This document shows, one piece after another, positions 1-8,357 of a stretch of 32,377 nt of DNA (within the stretch, counting starts at the first letter, position 1; every line of letters begins with the position of its first letter). Source of the stretch: Chthoniobacterales bacterium (lineage in GTDB: Bacteria; Verrucomicrobiota; Verrucomicrobiia; Chthoniobacterales; UBA10450). A program made the translations under genes and the position numbers. The notes under the pieces are model-generated. The model saw only the letters and a program-made list of their open reading frames with translations. It had not been told where the DNA came from and ran no database searches. The stretch covers positions 1 to 32,377 of the forward strand of contig JAICXG010000002.1 of assembly GCA_025980625.1 (NCBI GenBank), written 5' to 3'.

Positions 1-108
1 CGCGAGACGCAAACGGCGCTGGAGAAATGGAAGGAAGTTCCGCCGGCGCTCAGCGCGCTCAACGTGCAGCTTACGGGCGCTGGTTTGCAACCGATCCAGC
101 TACCGTAG
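1..108 (+). CDS. C-terminal fragment of an unknown protein (5' truncated by window edge)
   Basis: Frame 1 is open from base 1 to TAG at 106-108: RETQTALEKWKEVPPALSALNVQLTGAGLQPIQLP*. Family not identifiable from this tail. Confidence 0.6.
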   Translation, partial: RETQTALEKWKEVPPALSALNVQLTGAGLQPIQLP

Positions 109-177
109 GCAACCGATTTCTGGCATGGGACGTGCACTCTTTGTAAGCCGTGCGAGGAGGTCCTGCACGCATTTGCG

Positions 178-867
178 ATGAGCCATCACAACCGTCTCGA
201 ACGTGAAAAAGCGCTGGTAGCGGCGGCCACCGAGCTGAACAACCTCTTACAGATCATCACTGGCGCCGTTTCGATTCTTGAAAGCGGTGGCCGAACGGGA
301 GCCGCTGCGGAGCATTGTCTGCGGCTGCTGCGCGCGAGCGTGGATCGGGCGGCGAAAGTGACTGAACACCTCGCGGGCGAGATTGGCGGCACGGCGCAGA
401 AGATCCTGTTGCATCCGGCTCTGCGCGGGCCCGTAGCCAAACTGGCGCGCATCGGGTTGAAAGTCGCGCATTCCATTCTTGTCGTGGACGACGAACCGAT
501 GGCACTCGAACTCTCAAAGCGCACCCTGGCGGACGCCGGTTTTGTCGTCACAACCGTTTCGTCCGGTGCTGAAGCGATCCGGCTGCTCGAGCGACAGCCG
601 GGCGGATTCGATCTCGCTCTGCTGGATTTCAACCTGCCGGAGATGGATGGTGAGGAAACCTTCACGCGTCTGCGCGCCGTCCAGCCGAAGATCCTTGTTC
701 TTCTCAACACCGGTTTCATCGAGCGGCATCGGCTTGATCGGATGATGAAGAACGGGCTCGCGGGTTTTCTGCGGCGGCCGTATCGGCCCAATGAATTGAT
801 CGCGCAAATCTCCTCCATCCTGGCGAGTGGGAGGCGGTCCGCGATGCCGCCCCGCAGTTTGGCCTAA
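178..867 (+). CDS. Response regulator (REC domain) with N-terminal degenerate HisKA-like segment
   Basis: REC signature ILVVDDEP...LALLDFNLPEMDG...FLRRPYRPNEL. The N-terminus ATELNNLLQIITGAVSILE resembles the H-box of hybrid kinases (HDFNNLL) but lacks the His. No ATPase domain. Confidence 0.85.
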   Translation: MSHHNRLEREKALVAAATELNNLLQIITGAVSILESGGRTGAAAEHCLRLLRASVDRAAKVTEHLAGEIGGTAQKILLHPALRGPVAKLARIGLKVAHSILVVDDEPMALELSKRTLADAGFVVTTVSSGAEAIRLLERQPGGFDLALLDFNLPEMDGEETFTRLRAVQPKILVLLNTGFIERHRLDRMMKNGLAGFLRRPYRPNELIAQISSILASGRRSAMPPRSLA

Positions 868-934
868 CGATTCAACAGCCGACTGTCGCTTCAGCGGTTG
901 CCAAACCGCACTGCGTACCACAAGGGTGAGCAGG

Positions 935-1681
935 ATGCGCGAACTGGCTGATTATCTGCGCGTGGCGCAGCGGGCGCTGATTTTCACCGGCGCGGGGATT
1001 TCAACCGGGAGCGGGATTCCCGATTTCCGCGGCCCGGAGGGAGTGTGGAGACGGCGGCGGCCGGTTTACTACCACGACTTCATGAGCTCGGAGGCGGCGC
1101 GCATTGAGCATTGGGATTACAAGCTGGAAGGCTGGGACGGCTTTCGGAACGCCCGGCCTAACGACGTCCACCACGCCGCCGTCCGGCTGGAAAAAGCGGG
1201 CAAGCTCGGGATGGTCGTGACGCAAAACATCGATGGCCTGCATACCGTCGCCGGCACAAGCGCGGAAAGGCTGGTCGAATTGCACGGGACGAATTCGCTC
1301 GTTGAATGCCAGAGCTGCAAATGGCGTGGCGATCCCGCGCCGCACTTCGAATTTTTTCGGCGTAACCGGACGGCGCCGCTTTGTCAGTGCGGCGGTTTTC
1401 TCAAGCCGGCGACGATCAGCTTCGGTCAAAGTCTGCAGCCTGACGATCTCGCCCGCGCAGAACGCGCCGCGATGGGCGCCGACCTCGTGGTCGCGCTTGG
1501 CTCGACCTTGTCGGTCTATCCGGCGGCGTCGTTTCCATTACTCGCGGCCCGGCGCGGCCTGCCTTATGTGATCATCAACCGCGGCTCGACCGAGCACGAT
1601 GGCGAGGCGGCAGTGTCGCTCCGGATGGAGGGCGAAGTCGGCGAAATTTTTCCCGCGGCGGTCGCCTCTGCGTTAGAATAG
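935..1681 (+). CDS. Sir2-family NAD-dependent protein deacetylase
   Basis: GAGISTGSGIPDFRG, TQNIDGLH, HGTN, Zn-binding CQSC...CQCGG, GSTLSVYPA. The ATG at 935 (MRELADYL) is more plausible than the ORF-track start at 827. Confidence 0.92.
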   Translation: MRELADYLRVAQRALIFTGAGISTGSGIPDFRGPEGVWRRRRPVYYHDFMSSEAARIEHWDYKLEGWDGFRNARPNDVHHAAVRLEKAGKLGMVVTQNIDGLHTVAGTSAERLVELHGTNSLVECQSCKWRGDPAPHFEFFRRNRTAPLCQCGGFLKPATISFGQSLQPDDLARAERAAMGADLVVALGSTLSVYPAASFPLLAARRGLPYVIINRGSTEHDGEAAVSLRMEGEVGEIFPAAVASALE

Positions 1682-1684
1682 CGG

Positions 1685-2857
1685 GTGCGCCGGTTGCCGT
1701 CGTTAGGCTTTTCCCTTCTCTCGTTAGGCATGTTCGTTCTTTCGGCGGCGGGCGCGGAACGAGAATTTCGCGGCGCCTGGGTGGCGACGGTGTTCAACCT
1801 CGATTGGCCCTCGCGGCCGGGCCTGCCGCCGGCGATGCAACAGGCGCAGTTGCGGGCCCTGCTCGATCGCGCCGCGGAGTTGCACCTCAACGCCATCCTT
1901 CTTCAGGTCCGGCCGGCGAGCGATGCGCTTTATGCTTCGCGATTGGAGCCGTGGTCGCAGTTTCTCAGTGGCGAAACGGGTGTCTCGCCCGGCTACGATC
2001 CCCTCGCGTTCGCGATCGGCGAGGCGCATGCGCGCGGGCTTGAGCTGCATGCCTGGGTCAATCCGTTTCGTGCCGCGATCAGTACAACGCAGCGCCTGCC
2101 GGAAAATCACGTCGCGAAAAAACATCCCGAATGGGTGCGACGTTTCGGAAAACAGCTTTGGATTGACCCGGGAGATCCTGACGCTCGCCAATATGTGATC
2201 GATGTGATCAGCGATCTCGTCGGGCGCTACAATGTCGATGGGCTGCATCTCGATGATTATTTTTATCCCTATCCGCTTCGGGCGGGAGAGTCGACTTTCC
2301 CGGACGAGTCAACCTGGCAGCGATTCGGGCGCAGCAGCGGTTTGAGTCGTGCCGAGTGGCGGCGCCAGAACATCAACGATTTCGTTCACACGCTTTACGA
2401 CACGGTCAAAGCCCTGAAGCCGCGCGCCCGGGTCGGCATCAGCCCGTTCGGTATCTGGCGACCGGGCGTGCCGTCGACGATCCGGGCGGGAGTTGATTCC
2501 TACGGGCAGCTTTTCGCCGACTCGCGCAAATGGCTCGCGCAAGGCTGGGTCGATTATCTCGCACCGCAGCTTTACTGGAGTATCGAACCGTCGGAGCAAA
2601 GTTTTCCTGTGCTGCTCGACTGGTGGCGCGCGCAGAGCCACGGCAAGCCGATCTGGCCCGGGATCGCGACAGAGCGGATCGGCTCGAAGCGCCCGGCGCG
2701 CGAGATTGTGAAGCAAATTGAGCTGACCCGGCGCGGCACCTCTTCACCGGGGCAGATTCATTGGAGCATGAAAGCGCTGATGCGCGACCAGGGCGGGATC
2801 GATGAGTTGCTGCGGCGCGGCCCCTACGCGGAGAAGGCGGAATTGCCCGCTCGTTAG
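1685..2857 (+). CDS. Exported family-10-like glycosyl hydrolase (GHL10/DUF187, YngK-type)
   Basis: Signal peptide MRRLPSLGFSLLSLGMFVLSAAGA, then FRGAWVATVFNLDWPS, LHAWVNPFR, DGLHLDDYFYPYP, VGISPFGIWRPG, DYLAPQLYWS. GTG start 3 bp after the previous stop. Confidence 0.85.
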   Translation: MRRLPSLGFSLLSLGMFVLSAAGAEREFRGAWVATVFNLDWPSRPGLPPAMQQAQLRALLDRAAELHLNAILLQVRPASDALYASRLEPWSQFLSGETGVSPGYDPLAFAIGEAHARGLELHAWVNPFRAAISTTQRLPENHVAKKHPEWVRRFGKQLWIDPGDPDARQYVIDVISDLVGRYNVDGLHLDDYFYPYPLRAGESTFPDESTWQRFGRSSGLSRAEWRRQNINDFVHTLYDTVKALKPRARVGISPFGIWRPGVPSTIRAGVDSYGQLFADSRKWLAQGWVDYLAPQLYWSIEPSEQSFPVLLDWWRAQSHGKPIWPGIATERIGSKRPAREIVKQIELTRRGTSSPGQIHWSMKALMRDQGGIDELLRRGPYAEKAELPAR

Positions 2858-2867
2858 GGCCTAACGA
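2851..2867. repeat. Inverted pair of the 9-mer: TCGTTAGG-G-CCTAACGA
   Basis: Perfect 8-bp inverted arms around one central base, at the junction of convergent genes. It overlaps the TAG stop (2855-2857) of the glycosyl hydrolase and ends 1 bp before the acnA stop. Confidence 0.9.
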
Positions 2868-5759
2868 CTACGCAGTCCGCCTGAGCAATTCGCGGAGGAC
2901 GAACTGGAGAATTCCGCCGTGGCGGTAGTAATCGATCTCGATCGGGGTATCGATGCGCAGCTTCACCGGCACGGTCTGCGTTTCGCCATTGGCGCGCCTG
3001 ATCTCGAGGCTGAGCTTCTGCCCCGGCTGAATCGAATCGGATAAACCGGTGATGCTGTAGGTCTCGGAGCCGTCCAAGCCTAACGACTGCGCGTTCGTGC
3101 CCTCGAGGAACTGCAACGGGAGCACGCCCATTCCAACAAGGTTGGAGCGATGGATGCGCTCGAAGCTCGCCGCCACGACGGCTTTCACCCCTAACAATCG
3201 CGTTCCTTTCGCCGCCCAATCGCGGCTCGAGCCAGTGCCGTATTCCGTCCCGGCGAGGATGATGAGCGGGGTCTTGGTTTCCGCGTACTTCATCGCAGCG
3301 TCGAAGATCGACATCTGTTCACCATCGGGCTGGTGAACCGTGACGCCGCCTTCCACGCCGGGAACCATCAGATTTTTGATTCGAACATTGGCGAAGGTGC
3401 CGCGGGTCATGACGAGATCGTTGCCGCGGCGGCTGCCGTAGCTGTTGAAATCCTGTGCCTTGATCCCACGCGAGATCAGGTACTGGCCGGCCGGCGAACT
3501 GGCCTTGATCGCACCCGCCGGCGAAATGTGATCGGTCGTAACCGAGTCACCAAAAATGCCTAACGGGCGCGCATCGCGAATGTTTTCGATGCGGCCCGGT
3601 TCCATCGAGAAATCGGCGAAGAAAGGCGGGTCGTGAATGTAATCGCTCGCTTCGTCCCATTGATAAACGTCACCGGTGCTGGAGGAGATTTCGTTCCATT
3701 TCGGATTTTGATCAGCGAAATCGCGATAGAGTTTGCGGAAGACTTCGGGCTTAAGGGCGGATTGCATGATCTGGCGGATTTCGCCTAACGAGGGCCAGAG
3801 ATCCTTCAGGTAAACATCACGACCCTCCTTGTCTTTCCCGAGCGGCTCTTTTGCAAGGTCGAGATCGACCCGGCCGGCAATCGCGAAGGCGACGACGAGC
3901 GGGGGCGACATGAGGAAGTTGGCCTTGATGTTTTGGTGCACGCGCGCCTCGAAGTTGCGGTTGCCGGAAAGAACAGAGGCGGCAACGAGATCGTAATCGG
4001 CGATCGCTCTTTCGATCTTTGGGTGAAGCGGCCCGGAGTTGCCGATGCAGGTGGTGCAACCGTAGCCGACGATATTAAACCCGAGCTGGTCGAGATATTT
4101 TTGCAGGCCGCTCGTCTGGAGATAATCGGAGACGACACGCGAGCCGGGGGCGAGCGAAGTTTTGACCGCGGGATCGATCGTTAGGCCGCGTTCCACCGCT
4201 TTCTTCGCGAGCAGGCCGGCGGCGAGCATGACGCTCGGGTTGCTCGTGTTTGTGCAACTGGTGATGGCGGCGATGAGGACGCTGCCGTGTCCGATCTCGC
4301 TCTGGCCGCGCTGAAAGACCTGCTCGTCCTCGGATTCGATTTGATCGCCCCGATCCGGGGTCGGCCGATTCGCCACCATCTCGACTTTGTTGCGCGGATC
4401 GCCCGGCTCAATCCCCTGATCGGGGCGGTCGCTCGAAACCATGTTTTCGGTTTTCGGTGCGGAGCCGTTGAGTTGAACGAGATGCCTTTGCTCGAGTTCG
4501 TTAGGCGATTTGCCGTAGCCGCCCTCAGGCAACGGCTTGCTCAAGAGCGAGCGGAATGTCTTTCCCAGATCGGGCAGGTTGATCCGGTCCTGCGGGCGCT
4601 TGGGGCCGGCGACACTCGGCTGTACGTCAGCCAGGTCGAGTTCGAGATCGACGCTGTAATCGATCTCGCCTTTCTTCGGCATCCCAAACATTTTTTGCGC
4701 GCGGAAATAGCTTTCGAAGGCGGCGCATTGCTCGTCACTGCGACCGGTGGCGCGGAGGTAATTGACCGATTCGCGATCAACCGGGAAATAACCCATGGTC
4801 GCTCCGTACTCGGGCGACATGTTGCCGATTGTGGCGCGATCCGGGAGCGGGAGCGAGGCGGCCCCTTCGCCGTAAAACTCGACGAATTTGCCGACGACTT
4901 TTTGCGCGCGCAGCATCTCGGTAATGTGAAGCGCGAGATCGGTCGCGGTCACCCCTTCGCGGAGCGCGCCGGTCACATGCACGCCGACCACTTCCGGTGT
5001 GAGGAAGTAGACCGGCTGGCCGAGCATGCCAGCTTCGGCTTCGATCCCCCCGACGCCCCAGCCGACGACGCCGAGCCCATTGATCATGGTGGTGTGCGAA
5101 TCGGTGCCGACGAGGGTGTCCGGGTAGAAGAGCTGAGAGTTGTCGGTTGAAAGTTGAGAGCTGAGAACGCCTTTCGCGAGATACTCGAGATTGACCTGGT
5201 GAACGATGCCGATGCCCGGTGGAACGAGGCCGAATGTCTTGAAGGCTTGCTGGCCCCATTTGAGGAATTCGTAACGCTCGCGGTTTCGTTTGAATTCCAT
5301 GTCCATATTAAGCCGGAGGGCGAATGCGGAGCCGGCGAAGTCGACCTGGACGGAATGATCGACGACGAGATCGACCGAGACGAGCGGCTCGATGAGGCGC
5401 GGATCGCCCCCGAGGCGTTGCACGGCGCTGCGCATCGCGGCGAGATCGACAACGAGTGGGACACCGGTGAAATCCTGGAGCACGATGCGCGCGACGACGA
5501 ACGGAATTTCTTCGTTGGCAGGCGATTTGGCGTTCCAGTTTGCGAGCGTCTCGACGTCCTTGCGTCTTACTTTCTTGCCGTCGCAGTTTCGCAGGACTGA
5601 CTCGAGGACGATGCGGATGCTGACCGGCAAACGCGAGATCGGGCCGATGCCCTTTTCCTCCAATGCGGGGAGGGAATGAAGGAACGCTTCGGCTTTGCCG
5701 CAGGCATCGAATTTCTGCAGCGTGTTAAATTCGTCAGGCGGCGGTATCGATAAGGCCAT
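2868..5759 (-). CDS. acnA: Aconitate hydratase (AcnA type)
   Basis: [91 protein letters not shown]; 963 aa. Confidence 0.96.
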   Translation of the reverse strand: MALSIPPPDEFNTLQKFDACGKAEAFLHSLPALEEKGIGPISRLPVSIRIVLESVLRNCDGKKVRRKDVETLANWNAKSPANEEIPFVVARIVLQDFTGVPLVVDLAAMRSAVQRLGGDPRLIEPLVSVDLVVDHSVQVDFAGSAFALRLNMDMEFKRNRERYEFLKWGQQAFKTFGLVPPGIGIVHQVNLEYLAKGVLSSQLSTDNSQLFYPDTLVGTDSHTTMINGLGVVGWGVGGIEAEAGMLGQPVYFLTPEVVGVHVTGALREGVTATDLALHITEMLRAQKVVGKFVEFYGEGAASLPLPDRATIGNMSPEYGATMGYFPVDRESVNYLRATGRSDEQCAAFESYFRAQKMFGMPKKGEIDYSVDLELDLADVQPSVAGPKRPQDRINLPDLGKTFRSLLSKPLPEGGYGKSPNELEQRHLVQLNGSAPKTENMVSSDRPDQGIEPGDPRNKVEMVANRPTPDRGDQIESEDEQVFQRGQSEIGHGSVLIAAITSCTNTSNPSVMLAAGLLAKKAVERGLTIDPAVKTSLAPGSRVVSDYLQTSGLQKYLDQLGFNIVGYGCTTCIGNSGPLHPKIERAIADYDLVAASVLSGNRNFEARVHQNIKANFLMSPPLVVAFAIAGRVDLDLAKEPLGKDKEGRDVYLKDLWPSLGEIRQIMQSALKPEVFRKLYRDFADQNPKWNEISSSTGDVYQWDEASDYIHDPPFFADFSMEPGRIENIRDARPLGIFGDSVTTDHISPAGAIKASSPAGQYLISRGIKAQDFNSYGSRRGNDLVMTRGTFANVRIKNLMVPGVEGGVTVHQPDGEQMSIFDAAMKYAETKTPLIILAGTEYGTGSSRDWAAKGTRLLGVKAVVAASFERIHRSNLVGMGVLPLQFLEGTNAQSLGLDGSETYSITGLSDSIQPGQKLSLEIRRANGETQTVPVKLRIDTPIEIDYYRHGGILQFVLRELLRRTA
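4346..4427. repeat. 10-bp inverted repeat CGCCCCGATC...GATCGGGGCG inside the expanded acnA linker
   Basis: cgccccgatc at 4346-4355 and its exact reverse complement gatcggggcg at 4418-4427. Confidence 0.6.
5131..5165 (-). repeat. Degenerate 7-nt tandem repeat inside acnA (CTCTCAA-CTTTCAA-CCGACAA-CTCTCAG-CTC)
   Basis: Coding strand reads ...ctctcaactttcaaccgacaactctcagctc..., encoding [10 protein letters not shown] between YLAKGVL and [13 protein letters not shown]. Confidence 0.65.
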
Positions 5760-5851
5760 GGTGAAATGCTCGCGCGCCTAATGCGGCGAGAATTTCACTA
5801 TAGAAACGCGCAGGGCGCGGTCAAAATCTTTGCCGCTTCACCCGAGAGTCG

Positions 5852-6562
5852 TTAGGCGCCGCGACCAGAGAGGCGGGTCGCGATCGAAACGCGCTTGCGA
5901 GATGAGGTCGCTTTTTCCGGCTTGCCGGATTTTGCGACCGATGGCGCAGCGTTTCCGTTAGGCGCATTGGCGGCAAAAATTGCGCTGCTGGGATTGCCCT
6001 TGAACTTCGGCAGCTTGGGGAGCGAATCGGGAATGATCTTGACCAGCGCCCCGATTTGGATCTCCGCGTAAACCTCCTGTACATCCTTCGATGACATTCG
6101 GACGCAGCCGTAGCTCGCGGGGCGCCCAATGAATTTCTCCTGCGGCGTGCCATGGATGTAGATGCCGCGCTCGTAGGCGTGCGCGTTCGATCTTTCGAGG
6201 CCCCGCAACCAGATGATGCGCGTCACGATCGGATCGCGACCAGGCGCGTTCGGCGTCAGAATTTCACCGGTAAAACGACGATTGTGGAAGACCGCGCCGG
6301 TCGGCGCGTGGTCGCCGATTTTTTGCGCCACCTGCAACCAGCCAAGGGGTGTGGCCATGCTGCCGCAGCGATCGCCGATTCCGAATTTGGAAGTCGAGAC
6401 AGGAAAGACGGCAGCGCGCTTGCCATCCTCGATGACCATCAGTTTTTGATCGCGCACGCTGATGATGACGCGCGGCGGAATTGGTGCGTCTGGACCGGCG
6501 AGAAGGTGGAAGGGTGAAAAAACCAGGAGGGCAACGCCGAAAAAGCTGATCCGGAAAAGCAT
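5852..6562 (-). CDS. L,D-transpeptidase (YkuD domain), exported
   Basis: IYIHGTPQEKFIGRPASYGCVRMSSKDV contains the YkuD catalytic motif. Signal peptide MLFRISFFGVALLVFSPFHLLAG. Start chosen at the ATG at 6562 (GAAG upstream); 6595 is the alternative. The longer ORF-track start at 6940 overlaps the next gene and is rejected. Confidence 0.85.
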   Translation of the reverse strand: MLFRISFFGVALLVFSPFHLLAGPDAPIPPRVIISVRDQKLMVIEDGKRAAVFPVSTSKFGIGDRCGSMATPLGWLQVAQKIGDHAPTGAVFHNRRFTGEILTPNAPGRDPIVTRIIWLRGLERSNAHAYERGIYIHGTPQEKFIGRPASYGCVRMSSKDVQEVYAEIQIGALVKIIPDSLPKLPKFKGNPSSAIFAANAPNGNAAPSVAKSGKPEKATSSRKRVSIATRLSGRGA

Positions 6563-6596
6563 TGGCGACTTCAATACTAAAAAACGCCGCAACATG

Positions 6597-8084
6597 TCAC
6601 GCAGGAAAAGCAATTTGTCGAGGCGCGAATTGATGGACGCGCGGCAGCCATTGCGAAAGCGAGCAGAAAGCGACGTAAAGAAACCCGCAGTCAATGATGG
6701 CAAGGAAGGGAACGGTGAGGTATTGGCCGTGGCGGATCGCCTCCCAGAAAAAATAACTGAAGTAAATCGCGAAGCCGACTTCGACGAGGGCGAGGAGCGA
6801 TTTGAGCGGCATGTAACGACAGGAACGCCAGCGCTGCCTTCGGTTTTCGATCCCGTACTTCGGGGTGCGCTGGAATTCGGAGCGATGATTGAAAATCGCT
6901 TCGACAACTGCGCGGGAGTTGTTGATCGAGAGCCCAACACCGAGTGCGAGAAGCGCCGGAAGCAAGAGGATCTCCTTCATCCAATTGTCGGGATGCAGCT
7001 CGCGTTGGACACAGATGTAGAAGATCGCGACCGAAACGGAAGCGGCGAGGAAGACGGGGACATCGAGCAGGAACATCCGCAGCCAGGTGGAACCCGGCCC
7101 ACCGGCCGAAGGATGGAGCAACACGCAAAGAAAGGCGAGGAGAAGAAAGCAAAAATTGGAAGTGAGATGCGCGGTCGCCTCGATCTTGATCGGCAATGGC
7201 AACTCGCTTCGCCAAATTCGCGGGAGCAATTTCTTGCAGGTCTGGATCGAGCCTTTGGTCCAGCGATGCTGTTGCGATTTGAAGCCATTCATATCGACCG
7301 GGAGTTCCGCCGGCGTGACCACATCCTTGAGGAAAACAAATTTCCACCCGGCAAGCTGCGCGCGGTAGCTGAGGTCGAGGTCTTCAGTGAGGGTGTCATG
7401 TTGCCAGCCACCCGATTGCTCGATGCAGGATTTGCGCCACAGACCGGCGGTGCCGTTGAAGTTGAAAAAGCGTCCGCTCCGGCTGCGCGCGACTTGTTCG
7501 ATGAGAAGGTGGCCGTCGAGCAGCATCGCCTGCACCCGGGTGAGCAGCGAATAACTGCGGTTGATATGGCCCCAGCGCGTCTGGATCATGCCGACTTTTG
7601 GATCGGTGAAAAAGTGCACCGTCGCCTTCAGCAAATTCGGCTGCGGGACAAAATCGGCGTCGAGAATGCAGACGAATTTTCCGCGCGCAGTCGCGAGCCC
7701 GGTGGCGAGCGCGCCAGCCTTGTAGCCGACGCGATCGTTACGCTGGATCAGCTCGACGTCCAGCCCGCGCTCCCGAAGCCGATCGACGCACGAGCGGGTG
7801 ATCTCGCGCGTCTCGTCGGTCGAATCGTCAAGCACCTGGATATGCAAACATTCTTTCGGATAATCGAGCTCGCTGACCGCTTTCAGGAGCCGGCCGACGA
7901 CATAGATCTCGTTAAAGATGGGCAACTGCACGGTCACTACCGGCAACTTCTCGAAACGCGCGAGTGGTTGCGGAACGCGTTTGCGGTTCTTGAGAAAGAG
8001 ATAAACAAGAAAATATCGATGCAGTCCGTAGGCGGAGAGACCGAACAAGACGGCGAGATAAGAGCACGTCCAGATTACATCCAC
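6597..8084 (-). CDS. Processive family-2 glycosyltransferase (cellulose synthase / glucosylceramide synthase-like membrane GT2)
   Basis: [50 protein letters not shown] (Q..RW), multiple TM segments. GTG start at 8084 preceded by GGAGGA at suitable spacing. Confidence 0.9.
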   Translation of the reverse strand: MDVIWTCSYLAVLFGLSAYGLHRYFLVYLFLKNRKRVPQPLARFEKLPVVTVQLPIFNEIYVVGRLLKAVSELDYPKECLHIQVLDDSTDETREITRSCVDRLRERGLDVELIQRNDRVGYKAGALATGLATARGKFVCILDADFVPQPNLLKATVHFFTDPKVGMIQTRWGHINRSYSLLTRVQAMLLDGHLLIEQVARSRSGRFFNFNGTAGLWRKSCIEQSGGWQHDTLTEDLDLSYRAQLAGWKFVFLKDVVTPAELPVDMNGFKSQQHRWTKGSIQTCKKLLPRIWRSELPLPIKIEATAHLTSNFCFLLLAFLCVLLHPSAGGPGSTWLRMFLLDVPVFLAASVSVAIFYICVQRELHPDNWMKEILLLPALLALGVGLSINNSRAVVEAIFNHRSEFQRTPKYGIENRRQRWRSCRYMPLKSLLALVEVGFAIYFSYFFWEAIRHGQYLTVPFLAIIDCGFLYVAFCSLSQWLPRVHQFAPRQIAFPA

Positions 8085-8357
8085 AGCGCGTCCTCCCGTG
8101 ACAATACTAGGCGCTGCCGTTGGTCGAGAAGCACAGCGGCGACATGATGCCGTGTCCGCGTCTGGCGTCAAATCAAATTCTGGTTGGCGGCAGAGGCGAG
8201 CGGCCAGGAGTGCGCCGCCGAATTGAGAGCATGAAGACCAGCCGCCATCGTGGGAGGGGCACTCCGGCAAGGTGGCACGGCGGGAGCTTCTATTTTTTCA
8301 AGGCGCTTACCGCCAGGCGCCACGCGTTAGTTGCGTCCCAGGCGAAGCAGCCGAAGA

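Noticed and set aside
4287-5150. 287-aa + strand ORF
   Set aside because: Antisense to acnA; no independent domain or ribosome-binding support.
6462-8147. 561-aa + strand ORF
   Set aside because: It is antisense to the well-supported GT2 gene (6597-8084) and its charged, low-hydrophobic translation has no recognisable motifs. It is a shadow ORF typical of GC-rich DNA.
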